From: Terfezia claveryi
Taxonomy: Eukaryota > Ascomycota > Pezizomycetes > Pezizales > Pezizaceae
Length of the DNA: 64,000 nt
Direction of reading: 5' to 3'
Assembly: GCA_015179025.1 (NCBI GenBank)
Contig: WHUX01000164.1
Coordinates: 1-64,000 of the forward strand
This document shows, piece by piece, positions 20,377 to 30,955 of the stretch. Within the stretch, counting starts at the first letter, position 1; each line of letters opens with the position of its first letter. The notes under the pieces are model-generated. The model saw only the letters and a program-made list of their open reading frames with translations, made no database searches and had not been told where the DNA came from. The translations under genes and the position numbers were made by a program.

Positions 20377-22144
20377 TATAATCGATCCAAGATACCATGC
20401 TCTGTCTATAGTTGATATCTACCAGAGTGTGGCTGACGTATAATACAAGCATAGAGTCTAGGATGTCCGGTCTTCCCTAGGAATCTGCAGTGAAACAACT
20501 GTATTGGGCTCAAAGGACTCAATAACAAATCGTTTATTATAACGATTGGCCATTTGATCCTGAGTCTTTTGAGCAACAGACAGTATTGATTCCTCTGCTT
20601 CCGTTAGTACAATAGAAGAAGATGCAGCAGTAGCATCTAGAGTTGCAGCAGTAAACTCCGGAGTTATGGCAGTAACCTCTGGAGTTGCGGCAGTAATCTC
20701 TAGGGTTGCAGCAGTAACCTCTGAAGTTGTAGCAGTAATCTCTGGGGTTGCGACAGTAACCTCCGGGATTGCAGCAGTAACCTCTGGGGTTGCGGCAGTA
20801 ACCTCCAACAATACTAGATCAATTGGGATTGAGTAGCTTGGTAGTGGGGTTGTTGTACTCGGGGTTGCTGCTACTGCTGTGCTTGGGGGTGAGGTTGCTG
20901 CTGGTGCTGGTACTGTGCTCAGGAGTGGGGTTGCTGTATACAAGGGTAGGGTTGCCACACTTGGGAGTCCTGTGCTCGAAAATAATGGCTAGAAAAAATA
21001 TTAACAAAAAAAATTTACTAGTATGCAAGGTTATTAAAGACTTGAAAAGCCTCATCATTATTATCAACAACCTCATCCTTAATATCTTCTACCTGTACAT
21101 TAGCAACCAGTATAACTCGGTCCTCCCATCGAGGTTTCTAGTTATAAAATATTATATAGGGCATCTTGCCACCTAATGATGAGTGGCTTTGTCTATTCAT
21201 TGCAAGGGCAATATCTGGCAGTGCATCACTCTAGCCCTAGCCATCATGGTCTGTAAGCCAGCAATGTAATTTAGTCTTTATCACTCCATTTGCTTGTTCA
21301 ACCAGCCCCTGTGTCTGTGGATGTTGAGGCCTACTATTAATTATTTTAACCCCATATTTCTGCAATAATATCAAGAGAATACTCTTAAACTCATTTCCAT
21401 TATCACATTGTAGGATGTGAGGAACTCTAACAATCCCTAGCCATTGAGCTATATACTTAGAAACTCCAGCTGCTGTTTTGTTAGAAAGAGCATAAAGAAA
21501 TGAGTATTTGCTACAATGATCTTTAATGTACAATATCCAATGGTTCCCATCATGAGGTGTAGCTCTCATATCGACAAGGTCAATCTGGACTCGCTCTAAT
21601 GTATAGTATAACTTAATAGGTTTCAGTGGAGCTCGAGAGTTTGAAGGCTAGCTCTGAATACATGTAGTGCAATATTTTAGAAGCCAATCAACCTCATCTC
21701 TAGAGATTCCATAAAATCGTTAATGAACAAGATCAAATGTTTTTTTTACTCCTGCATGTTTGCAATGGAGATGGCAGTCTAAAATGGATTAATATACTTC
21801 TTCTAGTCTAATGACTTGCCTATAATACTAGAATTAGCTTTTAGAATCTTTTTATAAATACTGTAAAGATCTTACCACTGCGGATGTCTAGTAATTGCCT
21901 TCTGCCATAATTTCCCATCTACTAACTCATAATTGTCAATAGTATCATGTCTTGAATTTGACCATTTCTGCCTCTGATATTTGACTGTAATATGCTCAGG
22001 AATTTTGGCATCAGGGGAGGTCAGAATAGATATATATTTATTATATTTATTGATGCCGAAACGGGTGTGGTTGAGGTTTTCATCGGACTGCATCCAAGCC
22101 TGGAATGCTTCCTTAGTAACATCAGGAAAAATAGAGGTAGACAT
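20377..22144 (-). pseudogene. KRBA2/Ginger-like integrase (transposase), main part
   Basis: Minus strand from ATG 22144. The N-terminal module (FQAWMQSDENLNHTRFG ... YISILTSPDAK) is followed by a region ending GKLWQKAITRH near 21875. After degraded codons comes an integrase core at 21569-21237: Asp in ILYIKDHCSKY, Asp in CDNGNEFKS, Glu in QGLVEQANGVIK (34 residues between the last two). At 20958-20458 there is a Thr/Pro-rich linker with about ten repeats like EVTAATP, then QMANRYNKRFVIESF and VVSLQIPRED, which matches the region after the core in KRBA2-type proteins. Stops and frameshifts occur between blocks. No reverse transcriptase is present. Confidence 0.65.
20630..20815 (-). repeat. 30-bp coding minisatellite in the integrase linker
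   Basis: About six units of roughly 30 bp (agcagtaacctctggggttg-like) encode repeated E-V-T-A-A-T-P-E-V-T. All units keep the frame. Confidence 0.7.
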
Positions 22145-22289
22145 AATAGGTAGGTAGTGGGTAAGTATAGACTAGTGATCTAGGTAAAGAAGTTGTCGTT
22201 ACATAGGCTTCTTATCAAGCTTTCCTTCAAAGAAACAAACCAAAATATGAAAAGAAATAATAAAGAAATATAAAACATGCTTCAGCCTG

Positions 22290-22885
22290 CTGCAAGCTTA
22301 GCGGAGGTGAGGTTGGCGGGGGTGAGGTTGGCGGAGGCAAGGTTGGAAATATTGGTGGGGGTGAGGTTGGCAGAGGCAATATTGGCGAATGCAAGATTGC
22401 CAGAGGCAATATTGGCTGTCGGGGATGAGGTTGGCTGGCGGGGGTGAGGTTGGCTGGCGGGGGTGATATTGTCTGGCGGAGGCAATATTGGCTGGTAGGG
22501 GTGATATTGGCTGGCAGGGGTGATATTGGCTGGCGGGGTGATATTGGCTGGCAGGGGTGATATTGGCTGGCGGGGGTGATATTGGCTGGCGGGGGTGATA
22601 TTGGCTGGCGGAGGCAATATTGGCTGGCGGGGGTGATATTGGCTGGCAGGGGTGATATTGGCTGGCGGGGTGATATTGGCTGGCGGGGTGATATTGGCTG
22701 GCAGGGGTGATATTGGCTGGCGGGGTGATATTGGCTGTCGGGGGTGAGGTTGGCTGGCGGGGGTGAGGTTGGCTGGCGGGGGTGATATTGGCTGGCGGAG
22801 GCAATATTGGCTGGCGGGGTGGATATTGGCTGGCGGGGGTGAGGTTGGCTGGCGGGGGTGAGGCTGGCTGGCAGAGGCAATATTC
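22290..22885. repeat. 18-19 bp minisatellite (about 30 units)
   Basis: The unit is tgatattggctggcggggg with variants of 18 or 19 bp (aggcaatattggctggcgg and others). It begins right after a short copy of the integrase-element N-terminal module (22886-23004). The minus strand is open in all three frames across most of it, encoding Pro/Ala/Gln-rich repeats, a consequence of the base composition rather than proof of translation. Confidence 0.85.
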
Positions 22886-23004
22886 GCGGGGGTGTTACCC
22901 TGGAGGGCTGAACATAACGTCGCATCCGGGAAGGATAAGAAGGCGAGATACGCGTCATTCTGCTCATTCGCAAACCGTGTGCGATTCATGAAGGCACTGC
23001 TCAT
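22886..23004 (-). pseudogene. Second copy of the integrase-element N-terminal module
   Basis: From the ATG at 23004 the frame reads MSSAFMNRTRFANEQ, DAYLAFLSFPDATL and SALQG, then G|GTAACA, which is a plausible donor at the same place as in the copies at 17518 and 63005. Without splicing it reads through into the minisatellite. Confidence 0.45.
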
Positions 23005-23154
23005 GCTGCCTTCCCTCCCCCGCTGACTAGGTTGTCAGCTAAAAAATTAACTCTGAATAACCCTTGTGTTTAAACTTTTACCGAAATCTGCTGGCTCCCG
23101 AGCCGAGCGAGTGAAAACGAAGGCGCCATGGGGAACCCCTGTTAGGCACGAGTA

Positions 23155-23240
23155 CGGTTGTGCTTAAATAAAACGCCGGGATCAGCCACTGCGAACAGCT
23201 GGCAAGAGCAACCACATGAATGGCAAGGAGTGTCTTAGCC
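23155..23240. repeat. Short dispersed repeat, inverted partner of 57770-57850
   Basis: The segment gcttaaataaaacgcc ... agctggcaagagcaacc matches the complement of 57770-57850. Here it abuts the pogo-like element; at the other locus it lies 540 bp away from the element end. Confidence 0.6.
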
Positions 23241-23705
23241 CTCGATATAGGAAACGGTACCCCGGTCCTGCCAGAATTAGTATGGAAAATAAGAAACCCT
23301 CGATATAAGAAAGTTTCTTAAGTTTCTGCTTAGTAATACATACAGTTTCTTATATCGTGACACTTGTTGTATGCAGCCACCACATAAGTAGTTTCTTTAC
23401 GCATTCACTGCCGAACCAAGCACAAGGTTCTATTCTCTCTACAAGTGTTTATTGTTCGAAGATAAATTACTCTCATACGTCTACTTTGAACATGGCATTC
23501 TCTCATGTCATCTAAGCAGACCCCCACTCAGCAATTGCAAATCCTTCCTGAGTTTATTGATTCTGTACTTGGACATGAAATGAGTGTGCAAAATATGGCC
23601 TAGGCACAAGAGGAGGGAACGAGGCCATCTCATAGCTTTGGGCATAGACCTCAAAAAAGTAAAATAAAAATGGCCCAGTGAGGTCGGTCAAACTTGGCCG
23701 TGATT

Positions 23706-23716
23706 CGGACATATAT
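23706..23716 (+). promoter_or_regulatory. TATA box of the element-borne zinc-finger gene
   Basis: The word acatatatatac lies about 125 bp before the ATG at 23838. The same word in the same relative place precedes the copy at 56599 (near 56704-56713), so it was kept in both copies. Confidence 0.5.
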
Positions 23717-23837
23717 ATACCCAGTCGCTCGTGCAAGGTTCTTGTATTCCAAAGTACCATCCACTCCTGAAGTTGCACTCTACCAGCCAGACTTCAACTT
23801 TATATTGTTCTTTACACCAGCTATTTCTACCATCAAG

Positions 23838-24533
23838 ATGTCACATGAAGGAGATATCGCTTCACAACACAACGACTCTCAGGTTCCCTCAGATATCAAT
23901 GCACCTTACTTCTCCTACTTTGATGAGTTACCCGAGTTCTTGGGGGATTATCCCGACCTCCTTGGCCTCAGCAATGAGGCCTCGGCTATGTTAGTCCAAA
24001 GCGCCCTTGATACCATTGAACTCAGCAATGAGGCCTCGGCTATGTTAGTCCAAAGCACCCTTGATACCATTGAACTCAGCAATGAGGCCTCGGCTATGTT
24101 AGTCCAAAGCACCCTTGATACCATTGAGGTGCCAAGCGAGTTCTTGGAGGATTATCCCGACCTCCTTGGCCTCAGCAATGAGGCCTCGGCTATGTTAGTC
24201 CAAAGAACCCTTGATGCCATTGAGGTGCAAAGCAACATTGAGGCACAAAGTGATACCACAGCGTTATTGCAAGAACCAGCTCCATCCACCCAAGTCCTTC
24301 CGGGCCCTATATACCGATTTCCATATGTCGACCCAGGTTGCCAAAAAAGACCCACATGGAACTGCTATCGCTGTGACGCATGCGGCTACACAAGCACAGA
24401 GTGTGGGGAGGTGAGCAAGCATATCAGAAACCGGCCTGGGCATGATCTACAGAGCGTTAGCGTGTCTTGGGTCGGTGATCACCATGTTAAACTCCATCAG
24501 TGGGGAAATAATTACAGGCAAACCTGGCTATAA
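23838..24533 (+). CDS. C2H2 zinc-finger protein with internal repeats, copy 1
   Basis: The ORF is 231 residues. Its N-terminus (MSHEGDIASQHNDSQVP) matches that of the 56021-56599 copy. Residues about 50-125 are an 18-residue repeat (LSNEASAMLVQSTLDTIE and variants, four times), acidic and probably helical. A zinc finger follows: Cys179-x2-Cys182-x12-His195-x6-His202 within YRCDACGYTSTEC ... KHIRNRPGH. The last six codons come from the MITE inserted at 24515; the other copy ends instead LERVARKPR. It lies within a transposon and is not a transposase, so it may be a captured gene or an accessory DNA-binding protein. Function unproven. Confidence 0.6.
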   Translation: MSHEGDIASQHNDSQVPSDINAPYFSYFDELPEFLGDYPDLLGLSNEASAMLVQSALDTIELSNEASAMLVQSTLDTIELSNEASAMLVQSTLDTIEVPSEFLEDYPDLLGLSNEASAMLVQRTLDAIEVQSNIEAQSDTTALLQEPAPSTQVLPGPIYRFPYVDPGCQKRPTWNCYRCDACGYTSTECGEVSKHIRNRPGHDLQSVSVSWVGDHHVKLHQWGNNYRQTWL

Positions 24534-25007
24534 CGAATTCCAAGATTCCGACCCTTTTCCTTCGTTATAGCTAGGTTTCGTTATAAGAAGATGTCACGTG
24601 CCTACGAGGGGTAAGGAGATTTGTGGAGAAAAAAGATAGAATGTAGTCAATTTGTGTTCTTTCTGCTTCTGCTCGATAATATTGGTCAATTCGGGTTCCT
24701 TTTACTTCTGCTCGATAATATTGCTCAATTTACGCTCGACAGTTGGCTGCAACCATTACATCTCGTATGTTCACTCTATTTTCCCTCTAGTTCCCTATTT
24801 TTGTCTATATATGTAGTTCCCTATTCCTGTATTTCTGTCTAGTGTAGTGTCGTCAAGTAAGCCCTTTTACTTCCATTTATTTTGTTAGCACACTACTAGT
24901 TTTACTATAGCCAATAAAGTTTTGCTATGTTTTAATTTATTAGCCACGGAATTCTCTTCACTATCGTTATACCGATTAATTTCACTATAGCCAGGGTACT
25001 TTAGCTG
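24515..25007. mobile_element. 493-bp MITE in the zinc-finger gene
   Basis: The left end CAGGCAAACCTGGCTATA and the complement of the right end CAGCTAAAGTACCCTGGC share CAG..AAA..CCTGGCTATA. TA precedes the left end; no TA follows the right end, so the right target copy is mutated or the boundary is slightly off. The interior is AT-rich and non-coding. The corresponding DNA is uninterrupted in the 55-57 kb copy. Confidence 0.6.
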
Positions 25008-25588
25008 CGTGCAAGAATGGTCTAACAAATCCCTTCGGTACAGCCAGATTTTCAGTACGTCGAGTTGTATGATGGCTGGCTAGACAACATCGGGAATGCA
25101 AAGGCCGCAATAAAAAGGCCCAAGAGACACAGGAATAACTAGTTGACACGCAAGGAGCAGAGTGAGGAAGATGGCCAGAAGGGGGCGGATACCAATCGCA
25201 AAGCAAGTGCCTGAGTTTACTGTAACCCATCCCACTGTTAGGATGCACTCGAACCGTTGTGAAACTGATTACTGAATTGCACCCCCGCTGCTATATATAC
25301 ATGGACCTCTTCGTTCCCAATCGGAGTTGTTTGTAGTATCTGAATTACCTAGAACCAATATTACCTGTAGCAGTAAAACTATCTCATATTAAAATACCAA
25401 ATACGTATATACGCTGCCTGCCAGGCTGCCACCAAATACACTATCTACCTCTATTATTATCCTTATACATTCGTTGTTCAGGTGTATATAGCCTTGTGAC
25501 AATGTCTGTAACATCTGGACGGGGAGTTTCCGGGCAAGCCAAACCCACCGGCACCGGCCAGTGGCTAGTGGGGAGGAGCAATGCATCT

Positions 25589-25680
25589 AGTACCCGGGCT
25601 TCTGGGTGGCTCCTCATGGCCCCCCTAATGGGGCCGCATAGGAGAAACAAGTATTTAAAAAATAAAAATTAAAAAAAAAG
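25589..25680 (+). mobile_element. LINE 3' tail
   Basis: The conserved tail (gggtggctcctcatgg, then gccgcataggag) ends in an A-rich run at about 25680. It interrupts the pogo-type element after gcatct; the uninterrupted sequence is seen at 55550-55575. Confidence 0.7.
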
Positions 25681-25926
25681 CCCCTGGACCCGTCCCTGGG
25701 ATCCAGGGACATCTCGAGACTTCTTGTGAAAATGTTTATTTTGAACAATAATTTGCAAGTTTGGATTGAAATAAATGAAACCCGGAATGCGCACGTGGGC
25801 ATGTGGTTAAATAAAATCAGGTAAATACTATCCTTCTATGAAATTCAAAGTCCCTCCAACAAAGCTAATCTGACACTATTCAATCCTGAAACTAGATATA
25901 CCAATTTACAACTTCTCCCTGCTGAT

Positions 25927-26253
25927 CTACTGAGAGATTTTAGAAGACCCCACTGCCTCCTCCATGGCTCTCAAATGTTTCTCCACATGCTCCCTAACCA
26001 TAACCACAACCTCCCTCAATTTCATGCCCTTCCTAGTTTCAAACTGCGTCATCTTGGTGATTCCTTGCCTCATCCACTCCTGAACTATAAGATTGACCAA
26101 GTTTTGAAACATTTTGAGCTCAATCCTGGAGCTCTTCAGTATACACCAGCGCGTCCCTGGGGTAGTATCATCGTAGTGGACAAAATTGTATTCTTGTAGG
26201 AATTGAATGAGCTCAGCCTTGAAAAGTTTCTCAGATAAGGTGTTTGTAGGCAT
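25927..26253 (-). CDS. ~97-aa family protein, copy F (most divergent)
   Basis: The ORF is 108 codons from the conserved-position ATG at 26253 (MPTNTL); an in-frame ATG at 26304 lies in the conserved flank and is less likely. The core follows the family pattern: AELIQFLQEYN, D-x-T-T-P-G-T-R-W, NLIVQEWMRQGITKM, FETRKGMKLREVVVMV, EHVEKHLRAM. It extends 12 residues beyond the usual end (AVGSSKISQ). It is the only copy outside the 1-11 kb cluster and sits next to a LINE tail inside a pogo-type element. Function unknown. Confidence 0.6.
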   Translation of the reverse strand: MPTNTLSEKLFKAELIQFLQEYNFVHYDDTTPGTRWCILKSSRIELKMFQNLVNLIVQEWMRQGITKMTQFETRKGMKLREVVVMVREHVEKHLRAMEEAVGSSKISQ

Positions 26254-26499
26254 TGTTATTAGAGTTATTGTTGTTTTTCTCTCTGGCGTTAGTATGATAT
26301 GCAAGTGTAGTAAAAAAGAGGAACTATGGCAATGGACATGGCTCTGGAGTCCCTAATATACCTCTCAGTGTGGCCATGGCACCATTCACTTTGCAGAAAT
26401 TCCCCTATGGCCGCAGCCCTGGTGGCTACCTCCAAACCCAGTTCTCACTATTGATGGGTTATTTGCAATCCCATAACGGATATGGCCTATAATTTATGA

Positions 26500-26760
26500 G
26501 ACAGCCCCTGTACCGGAGCTAGGGTCCAATCCAGATAACACTCCCAATGTCTCTGTTATTTCTTATAAGGTTGCACTTCAAAGTGTTAGAAGCCCTCCAT
26601 CTCTTCCGTTTTAAAAATCCTTATTTGAATTTACAGAAAGGTGAGATGTTCTATCTAGAGAAAAGCGGGATATTGTGGGGATACAAGGCATCACAGTGGC
26701 AGACATCAATCACTCGTAATTTTAGGCCACGCTCACACATTTCCTAGTTTTAGTGTACAT
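26500..26760 (+). pseudogene. Transposase C-terminal remnant (pogo/CENP-B type)
   Basis: The plus strand reads ALHLFRFKNPYLNLQK and SGILWGYKASQWQTS, equivalent to IHLFRLQHPHLRLQK and IECLQGMARRTEHKQ at 51385-51651 (-). The end of pogo transposases commonly has such a Leu-rich, basic tail. No catalytic part is left. Confidence 0.4.
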
Positions 26761-26790
26761 ATCGCGATATAAGAAACCTCGATTCGGCGA

Positions 26791-28300
26791 AGACTTGAGA
26801 CGAAGCAAAGAAAGAGCCGATGCCAGGATATTCAGGCCCTGGAAGGAGACCGTGGAAGAGTATTTCCACGAGAAGGCCCCCGCCATGCACAGAAGAGCCT
26901 AACCATCGATCTCAGAAGTGGAAACTATGAGAGAAGGCTTGTCCCCACACGTACAAGATCCCATGGTTGTTCATGGAAACGGTATAACCAAAAGGAATTC
27001 AGAGATGAGCTAATCCAAAGGCACGAGATGGCAGAAAAGATGAAACGAAGATCTTGCTACGGAAAAGACAAGACAGGAAAAGGGAATCAGGACTGGGAAT
27101 CCGGGAGACAATAGGAACTGAGATAGAGGACAAGGATCGAGGTGGCCAAGGAAGGACAATACAGAAGAAGTCAAAAAGTACACGGAGATAGACAGGGATA
27201 TAATAATGAGGAATGGCAGCCTCAGTAAAAAGACCTATAAAACAATGGTGTTGACAGATGATAAGGCAAGAAATGGGGAGAAGGACGACCGATATTCATC
27301 TGACTCCTCTTCCCAATGATCAACAACCTACGGTGTCAAAGTGGTTGATTCATTCCTCTCGTTCATTAATTCCAGAACCATTCTGAAAGCAGACGAGCTG
27401 AAGGTAACCGAACCACCTACCCCGCCTTCCATGGGAGATGGGCTGTCCTTCCAGAATGGATATCTACTACCCTTGGAAGCGTGGCTCTCCACACCAAAAG
27501 AAAACACACCAACGGTGATGGGTTGCGGAGATTCGGGAGGACAGTTCTCCATTCTTACATACACCAGCTTACGGCAAAGAGATTTCACAGGATGAGACAA
27601 GAGGATTCCCGGAGTCGATTATGCCGACATAGCAAAATTTGTGCGGGCTTAGCGGATATGGCAGTGTTTTAAATAAAGATCCATAAGAGTACTGGGTTTT
27701 GCAGTTCCATAACAACTCACGTCTTGTCGTATTTCCTAGAAATTCTCATATACTCGATTCGTTACAATCAGTATACTGCAGCCTCAGCCCTCATTCCCGC
27801 CCAATCGGGGCTGCCCCACCCAGGGCCCTCATAAACAAAATAGTTAGTGGTTCCAACAACGAAGGGATACGTTTTATACGATTTCACCTGAATTCACTAT
27901 GTGGGGGGAACTATAATTGCAAAGGAACAAACGCTTTGAGTTTTCTTATGCTCAAGTTGATTATGTATGTTAAATCTTCAATATAGTTATATTATAACCA
28001 GAGACCTCCCCTAATTAACTCTATTATGCGCAGCCACAGCTTGAATTTTCTAAAGTTGATACGCAACAAACAATCAAATAAAGAGAGAAGAATTATGAAT
28101 ATATATTTCTTCCACAGAATGCCTCGGGAAACTCGGGTCTCTGGACCAAGTCATCAGGCGGCCTAAGTAACGCAATATTAGCTGTTATCAGGATGTTCCG
28201 TTAACCATCTAGCTAGCTATCCCCATATCGGTGACGTATTGTTTGCTCGGATTTTATCAATCTTCGCGCACATAGGGTATGTTCTAACATTTATCCACCC
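26791..28300. other. No confident gene
   Basis: The first 500 bp are purine-rich and may be decayed coding sequence on the plus strand (ERRLVPTRTRSHGC), but I recognise no domain. At 27328-27600 both strands are open for about 85-90 codons (for example MVDSFLSFINSRTIL on plus from 27341), with no repeat or family support. The remainder to 28300 is AT-rich. Confidence 0.3.
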
Positions 28301-28362
28301 ATCACTTTGCAGACCATTGATTGAAGGCACATGGAAATAGATTCCTGAAACTCGCCTCTGCC

Positions 28363-29454
28363 ATGGATTTTTATGCCGACCCTGAATACATACTCAGCCC
28401 TTGCCTCTCACAACCTAGCTTCATAGATATACCATATACTTCTCTGAAAACTACCTCCGATTCAGATTATCCACCCCACCACTCACGTCATTCCCTGCCA
28501 TGTCCTCTCCGAATGTGAATCCCCAAACTCTGATGTCGACCAAATATCTCAAAAGCGCACCCGCATCCATTCCCCTACAATAGAGAAACTCTTTGTTCTC
28601 GGAACCTCCGATACACATCTCACCCCCACTTCCCTCCACACAGGCAGCACAGCTGCCTCCGTCACTTCCAGTGCAAAAGCCACCATCTGGAGCGCTGCTA
28701 ACTCTTACGGTGGTGGGTGCTGTATCTGTTCCTCCCCATATACAGAGGTAGCCCGCATGATTGGCGAATCTATCTCACCTAACCTCTACGATATCCGTTT
28801 CCATGGGCTTTTTCCCATCCGCGCTCTCGGGTACCCCCAGAATGGTATCCTGTTATGCCCAGACTGCCATTATGTGCTAAGCCGAAATTCAAGACCGGAT
28901 ATCGCCATCTTACCAAATGACTTGCAGTGGTTCATGGAATTTGAGGAACGGGATTTTGCATACCGGAAGCAGGTATGGATGGCGAAGGAGAAGGCTGTGG
29001 TTGAATTGTTTTGAGTGCAGAGTTATATAGGTTGAGGTGTCAAGGCCAAGCTATTTCTAGGCAGGTTGAGAGTGGTGATAGCTGCGATTATGGGGGATTG
29101 TATGAATATTTCTGTATTCGGAATTACCACGGTACAGTTCCGCACCTCCGGCCTCCAGGGGTACAGCTCCGCCCCGGGACAGGAAGGAACCCGAAGGAAC
29201 CCGAAGGAGTGGGTATCGAAGCAGTGGCATGGTGCACCGGCATTGTGCATTTGGGTGCGGGGAGAGCAATCGGTGACGGTGGGGCGACGCAGGGGGTATT
29301 CCTGAAGCTGAATGAGCTTCTGGGTATGTGGAGTAGGGAACCGTGGACTGAGAACGATGAAGAGGGTAAGGAAGATGACGGAGATCAAGGCGGCGCTGGG
29401 TGTATAGGAGCTTTTGAGGAGGCCTTACCAACAATGCGGCCAGAGGCACATTAA
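28363..29454 (+). pseudogene. HNH-type nuclease gene, frameshifted
   Basis: The best frame runs 28446-29014: HVIPCHVLSECESPNS, then KATIWSAANSYGGGCCIC with a C-x2-C pair, EVARMIGESISPNLYDIRF, and GILLCPDCHYVL. This is the layout of fungal HNH (HNH_2-like) proteins, where the usual sequence is VAHIIG; here the first His is replaced by Arg. The frame stops at 29014 (VVELF), but codons one base back continue as SAELYRLRCQGQAIS and LRPPGVQLRPGTGRNPKEP to 29454, as expected for one protein. A second frame change near 28460 separates a possible start (MDFYADPEY, 28363). Probably a recent pseudogene. Confidence 0.55.
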
Positions 29455-30950
29455 TCTTGCCCAGATAGTTCGTCAGAGGATAAAATCAGGTGGATAAGGC
29501 ATGTTTATAAATTATATGGTTGAGCCAGGGTGTTACTGTGATTAATTATAAGCTTGAGCGCTTTTATTTGAAGCTGCAATATATATATCCAAGTTGAGTC
29601 AACCCCACAAATCACATTTGAACTAAAACTGTGGAGTACTTCATCTGATTGATGCGCTTGACAGCTTCTTCCATCTTATATAACCATCACTACTTCTTAC
29701 ATCCTCCATGAATCTCTTTGTAATTTTGTGAATTTCCGCTTCCTTTTTCCCTTTCAGCTTTTGACTCCTAAAGGCCTTAAGAATATATGATTTTTTGGAA
29801 TGACGATAAGGGTTGTGAGAGTCCAGGATTCTCAATCGTGTCCTGGGAACCTTTCTCGTTGGACGTCGTTGGTAGTGTTGGGGTTTAGACAGTAAATAAT
29901 TGGTGGTATTTTGACTTTACGATGTATCGTGACCGTTTGTCTGAGATGTGATGCTCGCGGACAACCTTCTCGTACGCGAGTCACCTCAGAACGTCAACCA
30001 TATCACAGATATGCCATCTCAGGGGTTGAGATACCTTTTTCAAATCTCTTTTTTTGGTTGAGCAGCATTTACACGGTGGAACTGCGGCCAGGGGCCAGCA
30101 GGTATCTTCAACCCTGTTTGCTACCCTGGTATCTTCATCCGGGGGTGCGCACAACCTGCGGTGAGGCGCTAGGCATTTGAGACAGGGTGGCGGTGCTGTT
30201 TTGTTCCTTGCCAAGACACTCCATTTTTCCATTTTTGATTGGGAATTGACATGGATATCCATCCTCTGATGATTCATCAAAACAATATTTGTCGGAATAT
30301 GCGTATACCCGGTCTAGTGGGCGCCTAGGTCAATTGCTCGTGCCTAATTATATGTACGTACGGAGGAGAAATAACGCTCGAATATGAAGAGGAGCAGGAG
30401 CTGATATAAAAGAAAGGTCGAGGTGGCACCCCGGTCTGTGCCTCAGTCGTCACAGACGGAAGTGAGTAAGCTGATGAGCGGGGGTGGCGTTGCACCTCCA
30501 TGAGGTTGCAGCGAGCAAAGGTTACAGATAAGCCGGACTATTTCACACTGGTATTGATCTCATGTATATGGAGGGACCCAGCTGGTTGGCTCACGTGGTG
30601 GATGTGGGAGCTGCTATTTCATGCACAGTTGCACATCATTCCCACGGCGCTGGTGACGCACGTTACTTAGCAACGCTCGGTATGAAAATTTGGCCGGCAA
30701 ATACCATTACCCTTAACTCGTATAGATCACTTTTAAAAAATACCGTAATACAAAAAACGTCTCAGATCAGGTGAGCAAAATGAGCCAAAAACTACCAGAA
30801 CGAACCTCATCCGCAGTCTAGCCAACACACCTGCAATGATCCACTCGCATCCTGCCAACTGACTCAGATATCATCAGCTCATAGAGGAGTAGGTTTTCCG
30901 GTGGTTGAAGTAAGTTGTGGCTGCTGCATGTTGCTTCCGGCGGTTAACAA
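29455..30950. other. No confident gene
   Basis: Only short unsupported frames are seen, such as a Lys-rich one on minus at 29641-29835 (KKSYILKAFRSQKLKGKK). No repeats matching elsewhere in the window were noticed, so this is the most unique-looking stretch, together with 31.6-32.4 kb. Confidence 0.3.
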
Positions 30951-30955
30951 ATACC

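Larger units (their letters stand above)
23241..26790 (+). mobile_element. Pogo-type element carrying a C2H2 gene, copy 1 (interrupted)
   Basis: It is collinear with the reverse complement of 55208-57232: left region with taagaaactttcttatatcg words, zinc-finger gene (23838-24533), the 25130-25588 block, and the right end at 26500-26790 (tatcgcgatataagaaacc). The outermost left ~40 bp of the terminal repeat is missing. Two insertions expand it: a MITE at 24515-25007 and a LINE tail plus a ~97-aa gene unit at 25589-26497. Confidence 0.75.

Noticed and set aside
22227..23004. Three overlapping 168-248 codon Pro/Ala/Gln-rich ORFs
   Set aside because: They are the three frames of one stop-free minisatellite.
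27328..27600. Possible gene open on both strands
   Set aside because: Two opposite ~85-90 codon frames cover the same DNA and neither has a motif, intron signals or a second copy.
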